Assembly: GCF_022539505.1 (NCBI RefSeq) | Contig: NC_061512.1 | Span: forward strand, 154,611,962-154,675,961 | DNA: 64,000 bases | Direction: 5' to 3' | From: Lolium rigidum | Taxonomy: Eukaryota > Streptophyta > Magnoliopsida > Poales > Poaceae | In this document: positions 46,401 to 56,233 of the stretch, one piece after another | Layout of the letters: each line of letters opens with the position of its first letter | How positions within the stretch are numbered: the first letter of the stretch is position 1 | The notes under the pieces: generated by a model | What the model saw: only the letters and a program-made list of their open reading frames with translations | The model's database searches: none | Told to the model about the DNA's origin: nothing | Made by a program: the position numbers and the translations under genes

Positions 46401-49400
46401 GCATACGGAGTATGGTAAATCAGGGCCGATTAACCCTGACGGATTATTGCAAATATTGTGGCACAAGTGTACGACCTCTGCGAGTGTAGAACTATTCGAA
46501 TAGCCGCGTCCACGGTTATGGACGGTTGGAAAGGCCATACTTGTTCCGTCATCGGACCATTTTCAAAAATGTGACATATGACTTGGGACTTGAATTTGAA
46601 AGGTGAATGGTGATTTTGAATTGAATCACAGCAGAGTTGTGGGAATGACACTAATGTTCCCACTTGAGTTAGTTTAGCAAATGAAGAGTCTTTTCTAAAT
46701 GTTTATGAAATAAACTTGGCTTTATGCAAATAAACCTAGAGCTTAGTATCCCCTTACTAGAATTAATCGTGCTTACACTAGTATTAGTTTGCGAGTACTT
46801 TAAAAGTACTCATGGCTTTGTCCCTGGCTATTCAAATGGCCAGACTATGAAGGTGAACAGCGATACGAGGAAGATGGACAACGGGACGTCTACGACAACT
46901 AGGACCGCTCTCGACGTCAAGCGTTGGCACTGTGGATTAGATAGCCACTACTACTTCGCTTCCGCTATTTGTGATGTTCGTTGATCGATAGATCAACTAC
47001 TATTGTAATATTGGATCATGTGATCTACCTTTGTAAGACGATTATGTGTTGTAATAAATGATGACTCTATGATATTCAACTGTTATGTCTCGCAACAACA
47101 ATATTCCTGGGATTGCGATGTACGGCATAATAGGCATCTGGACTTAAAAATCCGGGTGTTGACAAGTTGGTATCAGAGCCATTGTTTGACCTTAGGAGAC
47201 CCTAGTTAGAATGGACGTCCGAAAAACTTAGTTTCAAAACAAAGAAAGTGAATATTTCTGAAAACTTATTCTCACCCGTATCTTAAGATCTTTTCAAAAG
47301 AATAAATCCATGCTCTACTTTTCTTTGTAATGGTACATAAAATTTTGCACACTTGATCACTTCATTAACTTACTCATCCTCATTGCTCACAGATGGAGTA
47401 CCAATGGGAGTTCTATCAGCTTGGTTCCGGAGGCGACCTAAGGTTCGAAAAGGAGTTGAAGCAACTGGTTGACCATCTAGGACACCCGTATCCCGAATTC
47501 TTCGGAATACCCCTCAAAGCTCGATTAGGAGAACCACCTCGGTGGGACGTTTCTCGCGATCTACGAAGGAAGCTTGATGCCCCGGTATGGGAAACCATAT
47601 GGTTTTACGTAACGGGAAACACTTGGAAGGAAGGACTAGAAAAAGCTATGCAAGAAGCAATTTCCCGTCTGTGTGGACAAAATGAGGACAAGATCAAGAA
47701 CACTCGTTTCATCTACTACCCAAGACATGACTCCATGGGAAGACCGATGACCATGCCCCCACCACAACCAAAGATGAACCCCGATGAAGCACCTCAGGAC
47801 TTCAGGCAGTACAAAACCCGCAGAGATTTGGACAACGCCCTCGCCTCTCGCCAAGCACCTTACCCGTGAAGACGAAAAATTCCACCCTGAAGAGTAGTAT
47901 TATTTAAGGCACTTTCGTATGTGTGAGTTGTATCAGGATCCCCTTGTATCGTAGAGCGATGAATGGTTCTTCAAACCAACGGTGTGTTAGATTTGTAATA
48001 TGTGATGCTTGGTATGAATGAAAAAGTGTTGTCGGTGTTACCCCGCAACACTACTCAAAATTTCAATTTGTGAACCTTTAAAAATTTAACAAAACCAACC
48101 ATAGAAATTTCCCTCTTATCTTATCATCTACCTCAATGTTCAGATGGCCCCACCAACCCGCAACACCACCCAGGATGCCATGATGCAACTGCTGCAGACG
48201 ATGATGGCAGACCGAGAAGCCGAGAGAGCTGAACGCCAAGCAAACATTGCTGCACTGCAACAGATAGCTCAGAACAACCAAGGCCATGGAAACAACGATC
48301 ACCCTGGATCAAAGCTGAAGAACTTTCAGCACACCAACCCTCCGGTATTCAACAAGACTGAAGAGCCCCTTGATGCTGATGACTGGCTCCAGACCATGGA
48401 GAACAACCTCGAAGTTGCGGGAGTAGAAGCCGCGAGAAGAAATCTTGTTTGCCACCCACTACCTGTCAGGACCTGCCAGAGCCTGGTGGACAAGTGCCCG
48501 TGCAATGAATGCGGGACAGATGATGACATGGGAAGACTTCAAGCTGAAATTCAGCAAATACCATGTGCCCCAAGGACTGATCAAGAAGATGAGAGACGAG
48601 TTCCGTGAACTCAAGCAAGGAAGGATGTCCGTGGTGGAATACCGCGACAGGTTTCTCACTCTGTCAAGGTACGCCCCGGATGAGACCGACACCAATGAGA
48701 AGAGGAAGGAAAGATTTCTGAACGGACTGCATGACGAGATGCAAACTGTGTTAGTGAACATTCCGTTCGCTGACCTCGAAGCCCTCGTAGACTCAGCCAT
48801 ACAGATGGAAGGAAAGCTGCATCGAGGCCAATGAGAACCGCAAACGCGGAATGATGAACCGAGTGGACCCCACCATACCCAGAAGTACCGCAATAACTCC
48901 TCTGGAGGATTCACCCCCAGGAACAACAGGCCACCTGCTCAGACTTATCGCCCCAACTACGCCAACAACAACGGAGGACCCCCGAAGCCCGGAGGCAACA
49001 ACAACAACAACAACAGCCACCACAACAACAACAACCCCAACAGCAACAGCAACAATGGGAACAACAACACCAATACTGCCCCGAGAACTGGAAACAATGC
49101 CATCCCCGTCAACCCCAAGGACAAATCCACGATCAACTGCTATGAATGTGGAGTTGTGGGTCATTACTCCAATGAATGCCCCAAGAAGCTTGCCAAGATT
49201 GCCGCCAATACCGCAGCACCTGCTCAACAACAGCGTCGCTTCGCCGGTAGAAGGAACCAGAACAACAACAACGGCCGCCTCTACCACATGACTGCCACTG
49301 AAGCTCAGGAAGCACCACAGACCATGCCAAGTATGTCTTCCTGTAAATAAAATGCTCAATCTCTCTTAGGAACCTAACTTTTCTTAAAATCTCGGGACGA

Positions 49401-52400
49401 GATTTGTTTAAGGGGGAAGGGTTTGTAACATCCCAGAAATTTAAAACAAAATAAACAAATTCCCTAGTTCCAAATTTTGGAACCAACAAAAACTTTTATT
49501 AAATTAAGATTGATACATAATAATCTTGTATAATTCTTGTGCTATTGCCATGATTGCTTGCTATGAGTATTTGAAATAATCTTAAACCCTAAAGACTCAC
49601 CCCTCTTCTCATCATTCTAGTGAAAATAAAATAAAAGGAAATTAAATAAGGAAAAGGCATATGTGCCTATGGCTATAATTATAAAACCTTACCCTAAGCT
49701 TTTCTACTTTGCATAGAGATTTGGAAAACCTTCATACACCATACCTAGTACCTATCAAACCAATTTCAAGTTGTTTCCAAAGAAAATTAAAAAGAAACTA
49801 AAAATGCCATAGAGGCATATGAGATTAAAATAGCACATTTGTGAATTTAAGAAAATTGACCCTAGGACTTGTTGTGAATGGTTGGATCACCTCCATATAT
49901 CATTTCAACATTCAACAAAACCAATTGGGTCAAACCAAGTCAAATTAAAAATAAAATACCACATATGCATAAAAGCATATGTGACACATAACCATTTCAC
50001 CAAATTTTGCCCTATGACTTTAAACCTTGACCAAATGATGTGAAACCTTTTCTAAACCTAATCTAATGCTAATTTGACCCTAACCCATGTCCAAGTAAAG
50101 CAAGATGAACCCTTTTCAAAAATAATAAAAAGTGACACCTCATCTCTTAGGTATTAAGGCCAAATTTGCAAATCTTTGAACAAGACCATTTGAATTGGTT
50201 TCAATGATCTTAAAATGTTTCTACACTAATAAGAACCACATTAGAGTCAACCAAAGTCAAAACAAATGGAGAGAAATCACATAGTGAGAGAATCCCCCAA
50301 CATTCCCTCACATACACCATATGCCAAAATGCAAATCCTTCACCAAAGCCATAATTGCTTGCTCCCTTGCTTCTAAAATACTTCAATATGATAAACTAAC
50401 ACAATTGCATCAATGAAACCAAAATCAAATGGAGAGAATTCAAATGGTGAGATAATTCCAATTTTAACTCACATACACATAACCCAATTTAGCAAATCTT
50501 CATATGAGGCCACCATTGCTTGCCCTATGGATTCTAAAACTCTTATATAACTCAAACAAACCCAAATGCATCAAAGAAACCAGAATCAAATCCAAATTTA
50601 ACTCAAAACCATCTCACATGTGATGATGGTCATTTGGGTAAATTTTAACATGATCCTCTCTTTACCCCTCTGGTTTAATTCTTTACTAAACCAAACTTGG
50701 TCAACTATGACCATGTCATCCAAGACCAAGTAAAAGTGAACAACATTCATGTTGACCATTAGTGCTGATGTTGACCAGGTTGACCGGTAGGGTTTTGACA
50801 AGTGGTGATGTTGAAACTATGTGAAGATGACCCACTTTTTGAAATGTTGCAAAACTTCACCAAAATGAACACCAACACCACCTTTCCATCACATTAAATA
50901 TAAGAATGAGATTCACCAAAAATATTTCCAAAATTCCACAAAAAAATTCATGCGGCCATTTTGTCAAACACTTGGCCAGGCATCAATTCAGACTTTGCAT
51001 ACACTCTATTATCCTCTGGTTCTTAGCCTAAACCCCTTTCCAATAGTGATCATTAACCTACTGGTACCCTCTCTGCACCAAAGCAAGCCAGGCATTGTTG
51101 ATTAAAGGGAAGACATGATCACAACCACACCCATGCCGGCCATGCTAGACACCACCATGCCACCCTACCTCTCCACTCATATCTGGCCACATCCACCTTG
51201 TCCTGGAGCATCACCGAACCGCCCTGAGCATGCCTGTACCCTCTGCGGACCGAAACGAGCACCACATTGGCCGAACGAAGCGTGCCCATACAAGCCCAGG
51301 ACGTGCCAGGCACGCGGTGAGCGCGCCCGACCCAACCCCGGACGCGCCGGGACGCCCGCTGGTCCGGTCGCTCTCGCCCTTCCCTCGCCTTCTCCCTTTG
51401 CACACGCACGCGCCTACACTCCTGCGTCCTCCTAGACATCCTCATCGGCACGCGGGAACGCCCTAGCCCTCGCCATGATCAACTCCCTGCCGCCACGGTA
51501 CTGCACGGACGCCATCCTCGCTAGCTCGCCTCAGACCCCCTTTAACCGTGCCGTCAAGCTCACTAGCACCCCTCGGACGACTGCAACGCTACGCGCCCCC
51601 TAGATTGCCCCTTCACCGCTCCAGACAGCCGCGCCATGAGCGCACCTCCACAGCACACCACGGCCACCACCGCCCGCTATAAATAGCGCCTCTCGGCTCT
51701 CCCTCTCTTCACACAAGTTGCTCTCCTCTCTTCACTCGAACCTTCTCCCCCATCCAATTCCACTCCACCTCGCCGGAGTAGCTAGAATCGCGAGCTCGAA
51801 GCCGCCGGAGCCCGCGGAAGCTCTGCGACGATTGGAGCCTCCCCGGCACGCGAACTGCTACAGGCTGCTTCCCCTTCCTCGACAACTTCGTCTCCGCGCC
51901 TCGCCGACCCTCGTCACGCCGCCGGTGAGCCTCCCACCCCCTACCGTCGCCGCCAGTAGCCTCGCCTCTCGTCGTTGTGGACGACGAACCCCTGCCGTAG
52001 ATCCCTCTTCTAATCCAACGGCGCAACTTACCCCGTACCGGATTCGGTAGTTAAAGGCCAACGACGGGTGGCCCCTCTCATGTCGGGCGGCCCACTCACA
52101 CCTGGCTGTGCTTGCTGGGCCGTGCCTCGCCGTTTGAAACCGTTTGGGCCCATCTAGTTTTCCCGCGCGGCCCAGGTCATTCAAATTTGGTTTAATCCAT
52201 TTAGTTCAAATCCAATACTTGCTGCACACTTCAAATTTGAATAGCTTCAAATATACCAATCCAAATCTGGTGATTCAAAATTTCCCAGAAATCTTAGGAA
52301 TATATCTAGCTAACCCCACTGGATTCACACTCATACCTTGTGTAGTTTTTTAATAGTAAAAATAACAAAACAGATACTTTTCAGTATTCAAATAAATCTT

Positions 52401-55400
52401 AAAACTCAACCATTATGAATTTTGAAGTGAATCCAATTGCAATAATTCACATTTAACAAACTCTAATTTACTATGTAAAAATATGATATATGTTCTGTAC
52501 ATGATCATGGGCTAGAATCAAAATATTGGCTATGTAGTCAATACTAGCCCATTTAAACTATTTCAAATTTTAGGAACTTAAACCAATGAGGTATAGCACC
52601 TCATTTAAATCATTCTCACCAGTGATATGAAGTAATTTGTTGACCTTTAAATGCTTAGGCTCATACTTGTTCACTTGTAGAATTTAAATCAACATAGTAT
52701 TTAAATTGCACTAGTATTTAAATCACATGAGATGATGAATCTCATTTAAAACCACTTTTCTCAAATACTAAGTGAGAAGTGTTGACCTTGGTCAACATGG
52801 GATCATCCATGGTTATTTGAGAATATGGCATCACCTCAATAATAGTTTTTACTAAATTAGTTACAACTATGTGTTAAATCATATGAGAGGTACTCCTCTC
52901 ATTTAAATCTTGTTCTCAAGTAATTCAACATGAGGTAGTGACCATGGTCTAATAATCTCATATTGAGTTATTTGGTGGCATTAAATCACTATCATGCTAG
53001 TATTAAAATGCATGAGGTATGGAACCTCATTTAAATCATTTTTCTCAAATAATAAGTATGAAGAGGTTGACTTTGGTCAACCTAGGTCATATATTATCCA
53101 TAAGAGAAATTAAAACTTAAGAAGAATTCAATGAGAGGAAATTATTTCTCCAAACCAAAGAGAAACCCTAATTTCAACTTTCAATAAGAGGAAATTATTT
53201 TCCTAATATTAAATAAAGAAACCCTAGCATAATTTGTGAATAAATGTTAAGTAGTGATCCTAAATCATTTGAGTGAGCCATTAAGGCTAATAAAGAGTAC
53301 TTAAGTATTGTTTGGTGATTGTATCCTCGTATTCGTTTTTAGACGCTAGTACCGGAGACTATCAAGAGGAGGAGGTATTCTACCAGGAGGAAGCACCAGA
53401 AAACTTTGATCAATACACCAATCAAGGCAAGCTAACACTCTTGCAAGGTTCCCTTGTGCAAAGCTCTACAAGAGCAAGGCACCAACATTTTTTTTACTTT
53501 GTGCTTAATGCTCCTATTTCCCAGTTTTACTTTACAAGCTTTTCTAAATTTTGTTTATCAAAGTTTACCTTTTTGATTCATGATTCACTTGGTTTAGATA
53601 TAGAGTAGAACAAGAGCATCAAAGTTAGCCTAGAGCAAGACAAGCTAGTTAGCACCCCTCATGACTAGTTGCTAGTGCTAAACAAATAGAATTGACTACT
53701 CTAGATGGGATCATGTGAAATGAAATGACTTTGAAAAACCTTGGAATGATGAGTCATTCTATTGAAAGATTTTGAAGGTGAATATGACTGGTGAATGACT
53801 TGGTGAATTTTACAAAAAAAACTGATGGTTGGGTTCGGATGCGATACCATTCCAATTTGAAAGTACCCCCACAATACCCAATATGGGTAAGGGCTTAACT
53901 AGAAATTTATGTGCTTTAGTATGGGTTCCCTCTAACAAGCGTCATCGGGGTTAGGCCGAGGGCTGCCTCCACAACAAACAAAACGATGCGATATGACGTG
54001 GAATGAGGTGAATGTCCGGCCCAAGCCCTGTGCCGTTCCCGGGTTGACTGCGGTTTTCACCGGGAGGCCAAGCTCATGGGGAGAGGTGCCTATACTAGAG
54101 TATGTAAGTGAAAGGTTATGGTTGGTAGTCCGCATACGGAGTATGGTAAATCAGGGCCGATTAACCACGACGGATTATTGCAAATATTGTGGCACAAGTG
54201 TACGACCTCTGCGAGTGTAGAACTATTCGAATAGCCGCGTCCACGGTTATGGACGGTTGGAAAGGCCATACTTGTTCCGTCATCGGACCATTTTCAAAAA
54301 TGTGACATATGACTTGGGACTTGAATTTGAAAGGTGAATGGTGATTTTGAATTGAATCACGAGCGAGTTGTGGGAATGACACTAATGTTCCCACTTGAGT
54401 TAGTTTAGCAAATGAAGAGTCTTTTCTAAATGTTTATGAAATAAACTTGGCTTTATGCAAATAAACCTAGAGCTTAGTATCCCCTTACTAGAATTAATCG
54501 TGCTTACACTAGTATTAGTTTGCGAGTACTTTAAAAGTACTCATGGCTTTGTCCCTGGCTATTCAAATGGCCAGACTATGAAGGTGAACAGCGATGACGA
54601 GGAAGATGGACAACAGGACGTCTACGACAACTAGGACCGCTCCTGACGTCAAGCGTTGGCCTGTGGATTAGATAGCCACTACTACTTCGCTTCCGCTATT
54701 TGTGATGTTCGTTGATCGATAGATCAACTACTATTGTAATATTGGATCATGTGATCTACCTTTGTAAGACGATTATGTGTTGTAATAAATGATGACTCTA
54801 TGATATTCAACTGTTATGTCTCGCAACAACAATATTCCTGGGATTGCGATGTACGGCATAATAGGCATCTGGACTTAAAAATCCGGGTGTTGACACAGAG
54901 CCAGATGGGGTAGGCGGAGTCCTGGACGTGTGCTGCTGCTGCTGCTGCCTCCTAGTTTGTTGTTGGGATCCCTTTGTTGTTAGCTAGGGATCCCTTGTTG
55001 TTATGTTAGTATGATGGTGCTTGTGAAGAACTCTGTTACTATGTTGGCTGCTGTGTATGCAGCCTATTATCTATCCATATTATCTAGGGATTATCTATCC
55101 CTAGTCTACTATATTTTATTGGCCGTACTTAGTTTTCTTGATTTACTATGACTGTGAATTTATCGTACATTATCCTGGAGATTTGCTTCTAGATTTAACT
55201 ACATACATATGGACCAGAGGAAGTACTAGATTTGCTGCCATATTGGGCAAACAACGAGGGCCAAAAGGCACAAATAATTGAAGAAAGTCAGAAATGCAAG
55301 CTTCTCTAGATTTTATACTAATTTGGTGAAAAGGACAGAGAGAAAGAGGGGAAAAAGGTGCACTTAATAATGCCAATTTGGGGCCGAGAGAGACGAACCC

Positions 55401-56161
55401 AGCTCCTGCTCACGTGCAACCAAACGCTTCTCGTCCTGTCCCACGCGGTCCCTTTCTACCAGCCCCACGCGACGCGGGCCCACACGACGCGGCCCCACAA
55501 GACGCGGCCCCACACGTGACAGAACGGTCAACTAAACGGGAATCCTGCCGTCTGAGCTGCTTCTGCGGGTTTCAAACAAGGGCTTGGGGAAAACTGAGGA
55601 AAAACTAAGGTGCTGGGGAAAACTGAGTACAACTAAGGACCGGAGGGCACGAAAATAGAAATCCCTTTTAATAAAGCAAGCCGTGTGCATCTATTGATGC
55701 AGAGGCTGAGACTATGCTCCTTTATCGAAAAATTGCTTGTTGCGAAAGTAAAATTGAAGAGTATGTAAAACCATGAAATATATTAGCATAAAAGATTATA
55801 GTGATTGTGGAAATGTTATAACTATAATAGATCTCAAGTACCTGTATTGAATGGTTTCTCAGAAGTGGGTGGTCGAATGCTGGCTGAGATTTGATATCAA
55901 TGCAGTCGAAAGTGTCACCGTCCTCCATCTACGAATTTGTACATGATCTATGATTATCTGAAAACAGTTTATTCAAACTACAAATCTTAAAATAATAACA
56001 TGATCGTACATCAATACCTGGATTGTGCTAGATATTGCCGTCGTGTGATGCTTTGTTCCATTTGGTTTTACTTCTTTTCCATTTTCCTTGCCTACTACGC
56101 CGCGAACTGTTATGAAACATATCAGAAACAAAATATGTGTATGTTCTCTAATAGTTTTCAT
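34419..56161 (-). CDS. Neprosin-family (DUF4409 + DUF239) secreted protein, intact seven-exon gene
   Basis: Exons on the minus strand: 56161-56018, 55928-55842, 37832-37623, 36621-36454, 35806-35756, 35678-35538 and 34790-34419. They total 1,173 bp, 390 residues plus stop. Every junction is GT-AG and phase 0, and no stop interrupts it. Residues 1-19 form a signal peptide ([10 protein letters not shown] core). Residues about 49-78 hold the neprosin activation-peptide motif ([23 protein letters not shown]). The C-terminal neprosin domain shows [42 protein letters not shown] and [19 protein letters not shown]. The family includes glutamic peptidases, though most plant members are uncharacterised. 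Where relatives usually have WGGE, this copy reads WGGFVE. Intron 2 is 18.0 kb because of a Mutator-like element; without it, about 337 bp. Expression is unknown. Confidence 0.88.
35103..35192. mobile_element. Stowaway-type MITE in intron 6 of the neprosin gene
   Basis: About 90 bp start CTCCTCCGCTCC and end GGGTCGGAGGTAG. The ends are imperfect inverted repeats flanked by TA (35101-35102 and 35193-35194), with the grass Stowaway CTCC(G/C)TCC-type terminus. It is a shortened or decayed copy. Confidence 0.7.
38003..38099 (+). repeat. Left TIR of the Mutator-like element
   Basis: It matches the reverse complement of 55569-55665 with few differences over about 95 bp. It contains an internal repeat of CTCAGTTTTCCCCAGCTCCTT-like words. 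Confidence 0.9.
38993..39492 (+). repeat. Minisatellite, about ten units of 49-51 bp
   Basis: Each unit starts GCGTGAAAAGTAATG and ends GGTTTATCATTTTTT. Two unit types alternate irregularly: GGCTACAACAAATTGTTG and GGCAACAACAAATCGGTG, with intermediates. The last unit is degenerate. Minus-strand open frames here are repeat by-products. Confidence 0.93.
39660..40260. other. TIR-like and repeated stretches inside the Mutator-like element
   Basis: At 39670-39745 a stretch resembles the right TIR (AAAACTGAGTAC ... GGGCAC ... CTAAGGGA). At 40120-40255, CTCGAGGG(T/G)...TGAG(T/C) words repeat three or four times. Between them, GATTTGAGAAGTGGCAATTT is duplicated (about 39941 and 39993). No 9-bp duplication marks these as separate insertions. 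Confidence 0.4.
41703..47164 (+). repeat. 5' LTR of the gag-only element
   Basis: AT-rich at both ends, it has a GC-rich promoter block (43400-44300) including CTATAAATAG (43954-43963) with CT-rich sequence downstream. Small ORFs inside (for example 43393-43713) occur in both LTRs but show no domain. Confidence 0.93.
43955..43962 (+). promoter_or_regulatory. TATA box in the 5' LTR of the gag-only element
   Basis: TATAAATA lies in the GC-rich block, 2.25 kb into the LTR. The same box is at 51678-51685 in the 3' LTR. Transcription would therefore start mid-LTR, leaving a leader of about 3.2 kb before the primer site. Confidence 0.6.
47168..47179 (+). other. Primer-binding site, initiator tRNA-Met
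   Basis: TGGTATCAGAGC starts three bases after the 5' LTR end. It is the standard plant iMet primer-binding sequence. Confidence 0.93.
47393..47869 (+). CDS. Extra ORF upstream of gag in the gag-only element (158 residues)
   Basis: The frame is intact from [15 protein letters not shown] to ...SRQAPYP-stop, 225 bp after the primer site and 275 bp before gag. It is rich in Arg/Trp/Pro, with segments [39 protein letters not shown] and [14 protein letters not shown]. There is no gag, protease or polymerase motif and no membrane segment. It looks like a folded, soluble protein of unknown role. Unlike the gag after it, it has no frameshift. It could be a captured plant gene or a lineage-specific accessory protein. 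Confidence 0.7.
   Translation: MEYQWEFYQLGSGGDLRFEKELKQLVDHLGHPYPEFFGIPLKARLGEPPRWDVSRDLRRKLDAPVWETIWFYVTGNTWKEGLEKAMQEAISRLCGQNEDKIKNTRFIYYPRHDSMGRPMTMPPPQPKMNPDEAPQDFRQYKTRRDLDNALASRQAPYP
48144..49350 (+). pseudogene. gag of the gag-only element, frameshifted
   Basis: It opens [20 protein letters not shown] with a Gln/Glu-rich coiled coil, then [17 protein letters not shown] frameshift near 48440 leads to the Retrotrans_gag core ([41 protein letters not shown]). Near 48820-48870 two compensating frame changes and a TGA interrupt it. The Asn-rich linker follows, then a CCHC zinc knuckle ([14 protein letters not shown]) near 49140, and a stop at 49348-49350, about 60 bp before the polypurine tract. 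Nothing follows the knuckle, so the lineage lost pol rather than this copy alone (inference from the tidy 3' end). Confidence 0.85.
49410..49423 (+). other. Polypurine tract of the gag-only element
   Basis: AAGGGGGAAGGGTT lies directly before the 3' LTR and is the usual plus-strand priming site. Confidence 0.8.
49424..54895 (+). repeat. 3' LTR of the gag-only element
   Basis: This near-identical copy of 41703-47164 has scattered substitutions (for example GACACATAACC versus GACACATAGCC) and small indels. It is followed by CAGAG and the last codons of the cargo gene. Confidence 0.93.
54914..55568 (+). other. 3' region of the MULE cargo gene up to the right TIR
   Basis: After the stop is a CTG repeat (about 54931-54948), duplicated GGGATCCCTTTGTTGTTA-like words, and AT-rich 3'-UTR-like sequence. 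From about 55380 it becomes GC-rich with CCACACGACGCGG repeats next to the TIR. Confidence 0.45.
55569..55665 (-). repeat. Right TIR of the Mutator-like element
   Basis: This is the partner of 38003-38099; the 9-bp TTTTAATAA duplication follows at 55666. Confidence 0.9.
55842..56161 (-). CDS. Neprosin gene 5' exons 1 and 2 (distal side of the MULE)
   Basis: Exon 1 (56018-56161, 48 codons) encodes the signal peptide and a basic linker. Exon 2 (55842-55928, 29 codons) encodes the activation-peptide core. Donors (CAG|GTATTG at 56017, CAG|GTACTT at 55841) and the exon 2 acceptor (TTCGTAG at 55929) are all normal. These exons are 18 kb from exon 3, so an annotation that ignores transposons would probably call them a separate fragment. 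Confidence 0.85.
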
Positions 56162-56225
56162 TTCTAAACAACTGGACTTGGTGTCTATATCTTCGCCACA
56201 TAGAAACTCAAGATACATCGGTGTG

Positions 56226-56233
56226 TATATATA
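56226..56233 (-). promoter_or_regulatory. TATA box of the neprosin gene
   Basis: TATATATA lies about 65 bp upstream of the ATG at 56161 on the minus strand. This leaves room for a transcription start about 30 bp downstream and a short leader. Confidence 0.55.

Larger units (their letters stand above)
41703..54895 (+). mobile_element. Gag-only LTR retrotransposon with 5.46-kb LTRs (TR-GAG/LARD-like), 13.2 kb
   Basis: LTRs of 5,462 bp (41703-47164) and 5,472 bp (49424-54895) begin TGTAACATCCC and end GGGTGTTGACA. They are flanked by the duplication CAGAG (41698-41702 and 54896-54900). The internal region is only 2,259 bp: tRNA-iMet primer site, an extra ORF (47393-47869), a gag (48144-49350) and a polypurine tract (49410-49423). 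There is no protease, reverse transcriptase or integrase, so LTRs make up 83% of the element. This fits gag-only terminal-repeat elements (TR-GAG), with LTR length like the large Triticeae derivatives. The LTRs look almost identical by eye, implying a young insertion. Confidence 0.94.
40538..54913 (+). pseudogene. Gene carried by the Mutator-like element: possible zinc-finger (zf-XS-like) protein, split by a retrotransposon
   Basis: Upstream are a TATA-like TTTATAGAC (about 40403) and a CT-rich leader. Exon 1 (40538-40771, 78 codons) starts [17 protein letters not shown] and is Ala/Pro-rich ([16 protein letters not shown]), ending at GAG|GTAACT in phase 0. Exon 2 probably begins at 41319 and has [20 protein letters not shown] frameshift near 41395 leads to [14 protein letters not shown], then LVTH, then [17 protein letters not shown]. 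The Cys/His spacing and AKHrALG motif resemble the zf-XS domain of SGS3-like RNA-silencing proteins, but the second Cys is absent (CPFR), so this is tentative. At codon RQS the gene is cut by 41703-54895; four bases beyond the target duplication it resumes and ends QMG-stop at 54911-54913. Confidence 0.6.
38003..55665 (+). mobile_element. Mutator-like element (Pack-MULE type), 17.7 kb with a nested retrotransposon
   Basis: Terminal inverted repeats of about 97 bp begin GGGATTTCTATTTTCGTGCCC at both ends. They are flanked by the 9-bp duplication TTTTAATAA (37994-38002 and 55666-55674), diagnostic of Mutator. Without the 13.2-kb retrotransposon the element is about 4.5 kb. It carries no MuDR-type transposase but a two-exon, gene-like cargo (40538-54913), so it fits the Pack-MULE definition. 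It also holds a 50-bp minisatellite (38993-39492). It lies in intron 2 of the neprosin gene, antisense to it. Confidence 0.92.

Noticed and set aside
48851..49291. 146-residue Thr/Pro-rich frame in the gag-only element
   Set aside because: It is the out-of-phase reading of the Asn-rich gag linker; the zinc knuckle is in the other frame.
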